DNA from: Lysobacteraceae bacterium
GTDB lineage: Bacteria; Pseudomonadota; Gammaproteobacteria; Xanthomonadales; Xanthomonadaceae
Assembly: GCA_003449515.1 (NCBI GenBank)
Contig: DMHI01000222.1
Location: 1 to 8,658 of the forward strand
Direction: 5' to 3'
Length of the DNA stretch: 8,658 bases
Under the pieces are notes generated by a model, which was not told the origin of the DNA, did not search any database, and saw only the letters and a list, made by a program, of their open reading frames with translations. Shown piece by piece: positions 1 through 7,592 of the stretch. Numbering within the stretch: position 1 is the first letter of the stretch; every line of letters starts with the position of its first letter. The position numbers and the translations under genes were made by a program.

Positions 1-1384
1 AGTAGCCCATCTTGATCGCCTCGCCACCACTGGCGCAGTCGGCCACCAGTTCAACGCCGCCGAACGAGAACGACAGGCCGATCTGCAGGCCTTCGACGTC
101 GAAGGGCGCGTCGAGGCGCTTGGCCCACTCGCCCGGCACCAGCCGCTCGCGCGGGCCGAAGGCGGCGAAGGTGTCGTTGGCCACGCGCGCCACCTGCACG
201 CCAGCGTCGGCCTGCGCCACCAGGCGCTGGGCGACGCCGCGCAGCAGCGCATCACCGATGCGATCGCCGAAGGTCTCGTTGATCTCGGAGAACTGGTCGA
301 TGTCGATCAGCAGCAGGCGCTGCGGCGTGTCGAGTCCCGCATTCAGCGCGGTGTCGATGGTCTCGGCCAGTGCCGCGCGCTTGGGCAGGCGCGTGAGGCC
401 ATCGACGTAGGCAGCGTCGCGCAGGCGCTCGACGAGGCGTACGCCATCGGCGGCGACGGCGGTGTTCTGCGCGAACATCTCGACAATCCGCGGGTCGTGC
501 GTGGCCGGCAGGTCGTCGGCACCAAGGAAGGCCACCGCGTCGGTACCTGTGCGCGAGGGCAGGTGCACCGCGATGCCGCAGGCCGAGGTGACGGTGCGGC
601 GGATGGCGAAGGCCAGCTCGATCGCCTGCACTTCGGGCAGGTCGCCGAGGCTGTCGAGCCGCCGCCATGACCACTCGGCGTAGCGGCCGAGTGCCGCGAC
701 CACGCGGCGTTGCGGTTCGTCGGCGTCATGGACGCGGCGGCTGTCGCCGCAGAACAGCGCGTGCGCCGGCACACCGAAGAGGCCAGCCAAGCGCTCGAGC
801 AGGCCCTCGGCGAAGACCGGCAGGGTGTTGGCGGCAAGCAGCGCGGTCTGCGCTGCCAGCAGGTACTCGAGGTCGGCGCGGGTGGCTTCCACCGCGCACA
901 GCGTCTGGTAGGCGCGCAGCGCCGAGGTCACCACGGTGTAGAGCCGCGTGCGCGTCAGCTCGCTCTTGATGCGGTAATCGTTGATGTCGTAATCGCGGAT
1001 CGCCTGCATCTCCGGCGCGTAGCCGGGTTGGCCGGTGCGCAGGATCACGCGCGGCTTGTGCAGGCCGAGCTCGCCGCGGATGCGCGCCACCAGTGCGAGA
1101 CCGGCGTCGTCGGCCTCCATCACCACATCGAGCAGGATCACCGCCACGTCGGGGCGCGCCCGCAGCAGCTCGAGGGCGTCGGCGGCGGATTCGGCGTGCA
1201 GGAATTCGAGTGACCGGCCGAGGATCTCGATACCCCGCAGGGCCATGCAGGTGGCGGCGTAGACATCGGGTTCGTCGTCGACCACCAGGATGGCCCACGC
1301 CGGACGCACCGGCGCGGATGCCGGTGCGGATTCCTGCGCGAACACGAGGCTGTTGTCGACCGGCACCGGCCGTTCGTTGCTCAT
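1..1384 (-). CDS. Receiver-DUF3369-GGDEF(degenerate) response regulator, C-terminus cut by window edge
   Basis: About 461 residues are visible; the end lies beyond base 1. Residues ~30-150 form a canonical receiver: acidic pair D36-D37 in VVDDEPDV, phosphoacceptor D86 in VILLDVVME, and K140 in the YRIKSELTRTR segment. Residues ~155-320 match the DUF3369 sensor-like region that typically follows such receivers. A GGDEF-fold domain starts near D328 (DGLTRLPKR) and has LLIDIDQFSEIN, but the signature position reads ANDTF (402-406) instead of GGDEF, so cyclase activity is very unlikely. Family precedent suggests an EAL or HD-GYP output domain follows outside the window; that part is inference. 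The ATG at 1384 is chosen because GGGGA lies 5 nt upstream; an ATG two codons earlier is possible. It lies 65 bp after the minus-strand HDOD gene, probably in the same operon. Likely role: phosphorylation-controlled c-di-GMP turnover or binding in the cytoplasm. Confidence 0.88.
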   Translation of the reverse strand, partial: MSNERPVPVDNSLVFAQESAPASAPVRPAWAILVVDDEPDVYAATCMALRGIEILGRSLEFLHAESAADALELLRARPDVAVILLDVVMEADDAGLALVARIRGELGLHKPRVILRTGQPGYAPEMQAIRDYDINDYRIKSELTRTRLYTVVTSALRAYQTLCAVEATRADLEYLLAAQTALLAANTLPVFAEGLLERLAGLFGVPAHALFCGDSRRVHDADEPQRRVVAALGRYAEWSWRRLDSLGDLPEVQAIELAFAIRRTVTSACGIAVHLPSRTGTDAVAFLGADDLPATHDPRIVEMFAQNTAVAADGVRLVERLRDAAYVDGLTRLPKRAALAETIDTALNAGLDTPQRLLLIDIDQFSEINETFGDRIGDALLRGVAQRLVAQADAGVQVARVANDTFAAFGPRERLVPGEWAKRLDAPFDVEGLQIGLSFSFGGVELVADCASGGEAIKMGY

Positions 1385-1449
1385 CGCCATCCCCGGGGGC
1401 TGCCGCGTCGCAGCGGCGGCCGGACCAGCATAGTCCAGCCACGGGGGTG

Positions 1450-2532
1450 TCACGCCACCGAGCGGTCGATCCTCGCCAACAGGTCGCGCCAGGCCGGCAG
1501 GTGCGCGGCCATGCCGGCGCGCTGCAGCCAGCTCTCGTCGACACTCCGCTCGAAAGCCAGTGCGGTAGCCACATGCACCGCACCCACCAGCCCGAAGCCA
1601 CCGCCGGACAGGCGCGGGCAGCGCTGCCAGGCCACCGCCTGTTGCAGGTTGCTGGGCAGTTGCCAAAGGCCGAGCAGGTAGGCCGCGGCTTCGTCCGCCA
1701 AGGCCGGGGCACCGGCCAGGGTCGGCACGCCGTCGTCGTCGAGCTCGGGCAGCATGCCGCCCAGGCCGGCGAGCACGGCCGCGGTGGCGGCCACATCGGG
1801 ATCGATGCCGGGGGCGAGCAGGCGCGGTGCCAGCCAGGCCGCCACCAGGCTCTGCTGGCGTGCGCGGGCGGCGCGCCCGGCGTCGGCACCGTCGAAGGCG
1901 TAGAGCTCGGCCGCCAGCACGAGCTGGCGCGTGGTCTTCAGGCCGAGTCGCCCCAGGGCCACCGGGATGCTGTCGATGCGCCGCCCGGCACCATAGAGCG
2001 CCGAGTTGGCGATCTGCAGCACGCGCGCGGCCAGCACCGGGTCGGCCATCACCTGTTCGGCGATGCGGCCGACATCGAGCGTGGGATCGTCGAGCGCACG
2101 GCTGATTGAGAGGTAGAGCCTGGGCGCGCCGGGCAGCCGGGTCAGCGCGCCAACCTGTGCGCGCAGCGCCGGGCGATCGAGGGCGGCGGCCAGGGCGGCA
2201 TAGCCCAGCAAGGCCTCGGTCAGGGCCTCGATCGGGCCCTGGTCGTCGAGGACACCGTGGGCCAGCGCCAGCAGCGCCGCAGGCAGCGCCTCGTTCGCCG
2301 GTGGGCGGAGCAGCAGTCGCGCGACCTCCGGCGCGGCATAGAGCCAGCGCCGCAGCAGCGTGGCGGCCCCCGGCAGTGCCGGGTCGACCAGCAGGGCGGC
2401 GGTGTCCGCGTTCGGCACGGCATCGCTGTCGCGGTCGACAAGCTCCACCCGCCATTCGATGCCGAAGGTGTGCAGTGCCGCGTCGAGCGCGGCGGCACGC
2501 CGCGGGTCGGAGAAGGCAAGGAGGAGGCGCAT
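1450..2532 (-). CDS. HDOD-domain signalling protein with receiver-like N-terminus
   Basis: A 360-aa cytoplasmic protein. Residues ~130-330 are an HDOD domain: ADPVLAARVLQIANSALYGA at 163-182, followed by GRRIDSIPVALGRLGLKT, the classic core of the family. HDOD domains resemble HD phosphohydrolases without metal-binding histidines. Here the HD position reads LAGLGGMLPEL (255-264), so a binding or scaffold role is expected rather than catalysis. Residues 1-115 look like a worn receiver: an Asp survives at D50 (ALLVDPAL), but the conserved Lys region reads VLDDQGP. The start at MRLLLAF was chosen because its beginning matches the beta-1 strand of a receiver and the divergent paralogue; a longer in-frame start at 2613 exists. 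No strong Shine-Dalgarno is visible. It is divergently transcribed from a paralogue at 2675 and is probably co-transcribed with the receiver-GGDEF gene downstream. Confidence 0.88.
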   Translation of the reverse strand: MRLLLAFSDPRRAAALDAALHTFGIEWRVELVDRDSDAVPNADTAALLVDPALPGAATLLRRWLYAAPEVARLLLRPPANEALPAALLALAHGVLDDQGPIEALTEALLGYAALAAALDRPALRAQVGALTRLPGAPRLYLSISRALDDPTLDVGRIAEQVMADPVLAARVLQIANSALYGAGRRIDSIPVALGRLGLKTTRQLVLAAELYAFDGADAGRAARARQQSLVAAWLAPRLLAPGIDPDVAATAAVLAGLGGMLPELDDDGVPTLAGAPALADEAAAYLLGLWQLPSNLQQAVAWQRCPRLSGGGFGLVGAVHVATALAFERSVDESWLQRAGMAAHLPAWRDLLARIDRSVA

Positions 2533-2674
2533 CCGGTGGCGTTTGTGATTGTTGACAAAGCCTAACCCGCCCGCCGCTCGGTTGATCGCGTCCCGGGTCA
2601 CAGTCCGCGCCATCGCCGCGAACGCCTACACTCGGCCCTTCCCCTCGCTCGAGCCCGCCGGACGCCCGAACGCC
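2533..2674. promoter_or_regulatory. Divergent intergenic region between two HDOD genes
   Basis: These 142 bases separate two divergent gene pairs and must hold both promoters if the chosen starts are right. A perfect TTGACA lies at 2552-2557 on the plus strand, but no acceptable -10 hexamer follows at 16-19 nt, so I do not call a promoter position. Both HDOD frames could start further out in this region (2613 on minus, 2549 on plus), which would make the two genes overlap. The downstream starts are favoured because protein homology begins there. Confidence 0.4.
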
Positions 2675-3808
2675 ATGGACCTTGCGCCCTCGCCGCTGCA
2701 CCTGCTGTTCGCTGGCGTCGACACCGGCCTCGCCGAGACGCTGGCGGCAGCGCTCGGTGCGCGTGCCACGGTGCGGGCCGCGGGCGGTGCGGGCGAGGCG
2801 CTGGCGGCACTGCGTGCGCAGGCCTTCGATGCCGCGATCGTGCAACCGCGACTCGAGGAGGGTTCGGGCAACGCCCTGCTCGGACTGCTCAAGCGCGAGC
2901 AGCCGCGGGTGATCCGCTGCCTGCTGCTCGACGACGGCCGCGATGCCCCGGGCCTCGCCGCGCTCGAGAACGTGCATCGCCTGCTCGAGCCACCGCTCGA
3001 CGCCGACACGCTGCTCACCGCCCTGCGCGCGGTGCTGGCGCTGCGCCAGCGGCTCGAGTCGCCAGGACTCGCCGAGTCGATCGGCCGCATCGGCCGCTTG
3101 CCGCCCCCTCCCGCGCTGTCGCTCGAACTGATCCGCCGCACCGAGGATGCGCAGGTTTCGGCCCGCGAGGTGACGGTGCTGGTGGAGAGCGACCCCGCGC
3201 TGGCGGCCAAGGTGCTGCGCCTGTGCAACTCGGCGATGTACTCGGGCGGGCGGCGCATCGACGACATCCACACCGCCGTGGTCTGGCTGGGCAATCTCAC
3301 CCTGCGCCGGCTGGTGCTGGCCGGCGAGGTGTTTGGCGGTGTGCGCGGAGGCGAAGCCGCGAACGCCCACGCGGGCCTGCGCGAGCGCAGCCTGCAGGCC
3401 TCGAAGCTCGCCGCGCGCCTGTTGCCGGGACTGCGCGCCGATCGCGCCGCCACCGCCGCCCTGCTGGCCGGTGTGGGCCATCTGCTGCCCGAGGTGCGCA
3501 CGCCGTGGGCACCGGAGCCGGGCGAGAGCGTGGAGTGGCCCACCTACGCCGAGGCCGGTGCCTACCTGCTGGCGCTCTGGGGCCTGCCCGAGGGCCTCAT
3601 CGAAGCCTGCGCCCTGCACCCCACGCCGGCGCTGGCCGGCGAGGCCGGCCTGGGCGTGGTGGGCGCCTGCCACGTCGCCTGGGCGTTGCTCGGCGATGTG
3701 CCGCTCGATGACGCCTGGGTCGCCGCGCAGGGCCTCGAGGCCGAGCGGCCAGGCTGGACGGCGCTCGCCGCCGAGGTGGCGGCCGACACCGCCGCGGCGG
3801 CCGACTGA
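2675..3808 (+). CDS. HDOD-domain protein with pseudo-receiver N-terminus
   Basis: A 377-aa protein, paralogous to the divergent neighbour. Residues ~7-125 keep the receiver layout, but the phosphoacceptor position is Gln (Q57 in AAIVQPRL), the acidic pair is not kept (FAGVDTG) and the Lys region reads LLEPPL. It is thus a non-phosphorylatable pseudo-receiver. Residues ~133-340 are HDOD: ESDPALAAKVLRLCNSAMYS (171-190), GGRRIDDIHTAVVWLGNLTL, LLAGVGHLLPEV (263-274) and YAEAGAYLLALWGLPEG (291-307), typical of the family's second half. Catalytic HD residues are absent, as is usual for HDOD. The ATG at 2675 fits the receiver start; the frame is open from 2549, but the extra 42 residues look non-coding. 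The next gene begins five bases after the stop, so the two are almost certainly translationally coupled. Likely role: regulatory scaffold in a two-component/c-di-GMP circuit. Confidence 0.88.
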   Translation: MDLAPSPLHLLFAGVDTGLAETLAAALGARATVRAAGGAGEALAALRAQAFDAAIVQPRLEEGSGNALLGLLKREQPRVIRCLLLDDGRDAPGLAALENVHRLLEPPLDADTLLTALRAVLALRQRLESPGLAESIGRIGRLPPPPALSLELIRRTEDAQVSAREVTVLVESDPALAAKVLRLCNSAMYSGGRRIDDIHTAVVWLGNLTLRRLVLAGEVFGGVRGGEAANAHAGLRERSLQASKLAARLLPGLRADRAATAALLAGVGHLLPEVRTPWAPEPGESVEWPTYAEAGAYLLALWGLPEGLIEACALHPTPALAGEAGLGVVGACHVAWALLGDVPLDDAWVAAQGLEAERPGWTALAAEVAADTAAAAD

Positions 3809-3813
3809 GCAGC

Positions 3814-5499
3814 GTGGTGGCGTCCGAGCCCGCGCTCGATCCGGTCAGCGGCCTGCCCTGGCTGGGCGCGGCCGATCCCTCCCTGCTCGCGGCCCTGCCG
3901 GCCGATGGCCGGATGCTGCTCGCCGAAGTGGCCTTCGACCGCTTCGTCGGCCTTGTCGATGGCCTTGGTGAAGCGGTGGCCGCGCGCGCGCTGGCCGCCG
4001 CCGCCGATCGCATCGCCGCCTTCGCCTTGCCGCGCGGCCGCGTCTGGCGCCTGCGCGGCGCCTGCCTGCTGGTGGTCACCGATGCCGCCGATGCCCTGGC
4101 CGACCCTGACGCCTGGGCCGCGCGCCTGCTGGCCGAGGTGGCCGCGCCGCTGGCGGTGCCCCCCCACGCGCTGACGCTGAGTGCCAGCGTGGGGCTGGCC
4201 GTGCATCCCGACGACGCCACGCCGCTGGTGGCGGCGTTGGCCGCCGCGGATCGCGCCCTGTACGCGGCCCAGCGCAGTGGCGTGGGTCGCGCCTCGCGCG
4301 CCGGCGCGCCGGCCCGGTCGCCAGCGCCGGCCTTCACCCACGCGCTGGCGCAGGCGCTGGAGCGCGACGAGCTCGAGCTGCACTACCAGCCCTTTGTCGA
4401 CGCCGCCGACGGCCGCATCGCCGGCGTCGAGGCCCTGCTGCGCTGGCGTGCGCCGGACGGCAGCCTGTTGGCACCGCCGCAGTTCCTGCCGCGCGCCGAG
4501 CAGCTCGGGCTGATGCGCGGCATCAGCGCCTGGGTGCTCGACCGCGTGATCGCCGATGCCCGGCACTGGCGGCGCAGCGGCTTCGACGACCTGCGCATCG
4601 CGGTGAATGTGTCGACCGTGCAGCTGCTGGAGGACGACCTCATCGACCAGCTGGAGACGCGGCTGGCCGCGGCCGAGGTCGCCTTCGACCAGTTCGAGAT
4701 CGAGCTCTCCGAGAGCACCCTGCTGCGCGATGCGGCGCGGATCCGCGACACCCTGCGCCGCCTCCGCGGCTATGGCGTGGGCCTGACGCTCGACGACTTC
4801 GGCATGGGCGGCGCCGGGCTCGTGCACTTGCCGCGCTACCCGCTGTCGAAGATCAAGATCGACCGCGACTTCACCGGCGAGATCGCCCACGATCAGGGCC
4901 AGGCGGCGATCGCCCGCGCCATCATCGCGATGGGCCGGCAGCTGCACCTGAAGGTGATGGCGGAAGGCGTCGAGACCGAAGCGCAGTTGGGCTACCTGCG
5001 CCGCGCCGACTGCGACCAGTTGCAGGGCTTCCTGTTCTGCGGCGCCCGCCCGCTCGCCGAGCTGGAGCCGTTGCTGCGGCAACGCTACCTGCGCCCGGAG
5101 CTGTTCGCCAAGGGCGCGGCCTCGCGCACCCTGCTGCTGGTCGACGACGAGGAGAACGTGCTGCGCGCGCTGCAGCGGGTGTTCCGCCGCGACGGCTACC
5201 GGGTGCTCGCCGCCAGCCGTGTGGCCGAGGCCTTCGAGCTGCTGGCCAGCAACGAGGTGCAGGTGATCCTCAGCGACCAGCGCATGAACGACCTCAGCGG
5301 CACCGAGTTCCTCGGCCGGGTGAAGGAGCTCTACCCGCGCACCGTGCGCCTGATCCTCTCCGGCTACACCGACGTCGCCACGGTCACCGAGGCCATCAAT
5401 CGTGGCGCGATCTACCGCTTCCTCACCAAGCCCTGGGATGAAGAGGCGCTGCGCCACCACATCCGCGAGGCCTTCCGCACCTGGGAGGGGCTTCAGTGA
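3814..5499 (+). CDS. c-di-GMP phosphodiesterase: degenerate GGDEF, EAL, C-terminal receiver
   Basis: A 561-aa protein with three domains in an uncommon order. Residues ~1-160 are a GGDEF fold with the signature replaced by RGACL (VWRLRGACLLVV), hence inactive as a cyclase. Residues ~175-425 are an EAL domain with its catalytic set intact: E206-A207-L208, N265 (IAVNVS), E297/E300 (EIELSES), D327-D328 (LDDFGMG), K348 (IKID), E384 and E387 (AEGVETE), Q404 (LQGFLF). It should hydrolyse c-di-GMP to pGpG. Residues ~438-555 are a complete receiver: D444-D445 (VDDEEN), D488 (ILSDQRM), S516 (ILSGYTD) and K539 (LTKPWDEE), of the kind usually found at the N-terminus of HD-GYP or HDOD regulators. The start is GTG at 3814 (or 3817), 5 nt after the HDOD stop, with a poor Shine-Dalgarno, which suggests translational coupling. 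Phosphorylation probably tunes phosphodiesterase activity; the phosphodonor is unknown, and the PAS kinase at 7549-6296 is a candidate. Confidence 0.92.
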   Translation: MVASEPALDPVSGLPWLGAADPSLLAALPADGRMLLAEVAFDRFVGLVDGLGEAVAARALAAAADRIAAFALPRGRVWRLRGACLLVVTDAADALADPDAWAARLLAEVAAPLAVPPHALTLSASVGLAVHPDDATPLVAALAAADRALYAAQRSGVGRASRAGAPARSPAPAFTHALAQALERDELELHYQPFVDAADGRIAGVEALLRWRAPDGSLLAPPQFLPRAEQLGLMRGISAWVLDRVIADARHWRRSGFDDLRIAVNVSTVQLLEDDLIDQLETRLAAAEVAFDQFEIELSESTLLRDAARIRDTLRRLRGYGVGLTLDDFGMGGAGLVHLPRYPLSKIKIDRDFTGEIAHDQGQAAIARAIIAMGRQLHLKVMAEGVETEAQLGYLRRADCDQLQGFLFCGARPLAELEPLLRQRYLRPELFAKGAASRTLLLVDDEENVLRALQRVFRRDGYRVLAASRVAEAFELLASNEVQVILSDQRMNDLSGTEFLGRVKELYPRTVRLILSGYTDVATVTEAINRGAIYRFLTKPWDEEALRHHIREAFRTWEGLQ

Positions 5500-5533
5500 G
5501 CCCTCGCTGCGATCCAGGCGGCGAGGAGTGCCA

Positions 5534-5626
5534 ATGGGCTTCGTCATCCTGCGCACGCCGCGTCGACTGCTCAACCTGCCACTGCTCTCGGCCCTGCTCG
5601 CGCCGGGTGTTTTTTCATCAACCTGA
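5534..5626 (+). CDS. Possible 30-aa hydrophobic peptide
   Basis: An ATG frame of 30 codons plus stop, starting 5 nt after a strong GAGGAG Shine-Dalgarno (5523-5528). The product begins MGFVILRTPRRLL and continues with a short Leu/Ala/Pro-rich stretch ending GVFSST, i.e. basic then hydrophobic. It lies 34 nt downstream of the EAL-receiver gene, so it could be the last cistron of that operon. No family is recognised. The good ribosome site is the only positive evidence; the frame could equally be chance, or the decayed start of a longer gene. Confidence 0.25.
   Translation: MGFVILRTPRRLLNLPLLSALLAPGVFSST
5589..5615 (+). terminator. Weak candidate terminator after the EAL-receiver gene
   Basis: A CGGC stem (5589-5592) pairs with GCCG (5602-5605) across a 9-nt loop, and a T6 run follows four bases later (5610-5615). 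The stem is only four base pairs, so this is marginal as an intrinsic terminator. The T run is nevertheless striking in DNA of this composition and lies about 110 nt past the stop codon. Confidence 0.2.
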
Positions 5627-5640
5627 CGAACAACCCGAAC

Positions 5641-5665
5641 GGCCCGACTGGCTGATGGTCGGTCC
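5641..5665. repeat. Imperfect inverted repeat, possible hairpin
   Basis: GGCCCGAC at 5641-5648 pairs with GTCGGTCC at 5658-5665 (seven of eight positions, one C-T mismatch) across a 9-nt loop. It is followed by GGTCTTTC, which is too poor in T for a standard terminator. It may end the upstream operon's transcript or be structural noise in GC-rich DNA. Confidence 0.3.
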
Positions 5666-5821
5666 GGTCTTTCAAACCTACGTGCTAGGCCTTGGTGGGC
5701 TTCGGCGAGATCACCTTGTTGATCGAACGGCAGCCCGTCTTCCGAGTAAAGTTGCTGGAGCGACCGCTTCGCTCCCGCGGCGAGAGTCTTTTCCGCGAAA
5801 CAACCATCGGAGTAGATAAAC

Positions 5822-6043
5822 ATGCGCAATCTTGAGTTGGTCGAGATCGACAGCGTTTCCGGCGCGAATGCCACGGGTGGAATCGTGATGGGCGTCGCCG
5901 GCGCTCATGCCAGCGGAGTCGTCGGTTTGGGCGTCGGCATGGTCATTGGTGGCCCGGTCGGCGGGATCGCTGGCTATGCGGCGGGAGTCGCTTTGGGCGG
6001 CCTGATTGCCGTCGGCTACTCGCTGGCCACGGCCAAAAAGTAA
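5822..6043 (+). CDS. Microcin V-like (class II) bacteriocin precursor with double-glycine-type leader
   Basis: A 73-aa precursor. The first 15 residues, MRNLELVEIDSVSGA, closely match the colicin V (CvaC) leader as I recall it, MRTLTLNELDSVSGG. Such leaders are cut after GG/GA/GS by a peptidase-containing ABC transporter (CvaB/PCAT type) during export. Cleavage after A15 would give a 58-aa mature peptide containing 17 glycines, no cysteine and a basic end (ATAKK). Glycines fall exactly every fourth residue at precursor positions 35, 39, 43, 47, 51, 55 and 59: a long glycine zipper, as in membrane-inserting peptides. GGAG at 5809-5812 lies 9 nt before the ATG and supports the start. Codon use is looser and G+C lower than in the flanking genes, suggesting acquired DNA. 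No transporter or HlyD-like partner is in the window. Alternative: a non-secreted glycine-zipper membrane protein. Antimicrobial activity is inference. Confidence 0.75.
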   Translation: MRNLELVEIDSVSGANATGGIVMGVAGAHASGVVGLGVGMVIGGPVGGIAGYAAGVALGGLIAVGYSLATAKK

Positions 6044-6050
6044 GCGGGAA

Positions 6051-6087
6051 GCCCGGAGGGCCGAATAAGAAACGCAGCCCTCCGGGC
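6051..6087 (+). terminator. Perfect 11-bp hairpin between peptide gene and downstream small ORF
   Basis: GCCCGGAGGGC (6051-6061) and GCCCTCCGGGC (6077-6087) are exact reverse complements around a 15-nt loop, beginning 7 bases after the peptide stop codon. No T tract follows, so it is not a textbook intrinsic terminator. More likely it is a partial terminator, an RNA-stabilising 3' structure, or a processing site that sets unequal expression of the peptide and the gene behind it. Confidence 0.6.
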
Positions 6088-6113
6088 CCGACGACCGTCA
6101 ACGCGAGGACGCT

Positions 6114-6284
6114 ATGAGTATTGTCCGACTTCTTGCTGGCGCTTTCGCAGTGCTTGTCTTGATTGTTCTACCGCTGATCTTCGTGCTGGCGCATTCGGGC
6201 ATGCCGACCTTTGCCATCCTGATTACAGCGGTGATCGTCCAGTGCTCGGGGGTGTTCTACTTTCTCCGGCGCCGTAAGTCTTAG
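6114..6284 (+). CDS. 56-aa two-helix membrane protein, candidate immunity protein
   Basis: The ATG at 6114 is preceded by GAGGA (6105-6109) with a short 4-nt spacer. The product starts MSIVRLLAGA and has two hydrophobic segments, residues ~5-26 (FAVLVLIVLPLIFVLA core) and ~32-50 (FAILITAVIV core), joined by a short HSGMPT turn. It ends in a strongly basic tail (FLRRRKS). The pattern predicts an inner-membrane hairpin with the charged tail in the cytoplasm. No named family is recognised. Small basic proteins with one to three helices next to class II bacteriocin genes often confer self-immunity, and the position 70 bp downstream of the microcin-like gene fits that. Its codons are as atypical as its neighbour's. 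It ends 11 bp from the convergent histidine kinase gene. Function is inference; it could instead be an unrelated small membrane protein. Confidence 0.65.
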   Translation: MSIVRLLAGAFAVLVLIVLPLIFVLAHSGMPTFAILITAVIVQCSGVFYFLRRRKS

Positions 6285-6295
6285 CCCGGGTCGCG

Positions 6296-7549
<1,254 letters not shown>

Positions 7550-7592
7550 TCGAGGCACCGTCGGGGCGACGGCGCCAAGGCTACGCCGCTGC

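Larger units (their letters stand above)
5500..5821. other. 322-bp stretch without a convincing gene
   Basis: It lies between the EAL-receiver gene and the microcin-like gene. Contents: a 30-codon ATG frame at 5534-5626 (listed separately); a T6 run at 5610-5615 just after a weak 4-bp stem; an imperfect 8-bp inverted repeat at 5641-5665; and a perfect 7-bp hairpin at 5757-5775 (GGAGCGA, 5-nt loop, TCGCTCC). A GTG frame at 5496-5819 overlaps the preceding stop by four bases and would encode 107 residues with a Cys-rich N-terminus, but it shows no recognisable domain. The G+C content falls toward the right end. The promoter of the microcin-like cassette should lie here, but I found no -35/-10 pair I would defend. 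Confidence 0.5.

Noticed and set aside
1385..1449. Short stem GCCGC/GCGGC (1402-1417) as a terminator between the minus-strand HDOD and receiver genes.
   Set aside because: Only five base pairs, no T tract, and such pairs are frequent by chance at this GC content.
726..1889. A 387-codon minus-strand frame spanning the end of the HDOD gene and the start of the receiver gene.
   Set aside because: It is out of frame with both real genes, and its Pro/Arg/Ala/Cys-rich translation lacks any motif. The real reading frames contain complete receiver and HDOD signatures.
2552..2557. Perfect TTGACA suggesting a sigma-70 promoter for the plus-strand HDOD gene.
   Set aside because: No -10-like hexamer lies at 16-19 nt; the region there is all G/C. 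It is recorded only as part of the intergenic description.
5747..5773. TAAAGTTG suggesting a second sigma-28 promoter upstream of the microcin-like gene.
   Set aside because: At the required 11-nt spacing the -10 reads GCTTCGCT, which shares little with GCCGATAA.
3562..5874. A 770-codon open frame on the minus strand opposite the HDOD and EAL-receiver genes.
   Set aside because: It is antisense to two genes with clear domain motifs. Its Gln/Arg/Gly/Ala-rich translation has no recognisable fold, as expected for an antisense frame in very GC-rich DNA.
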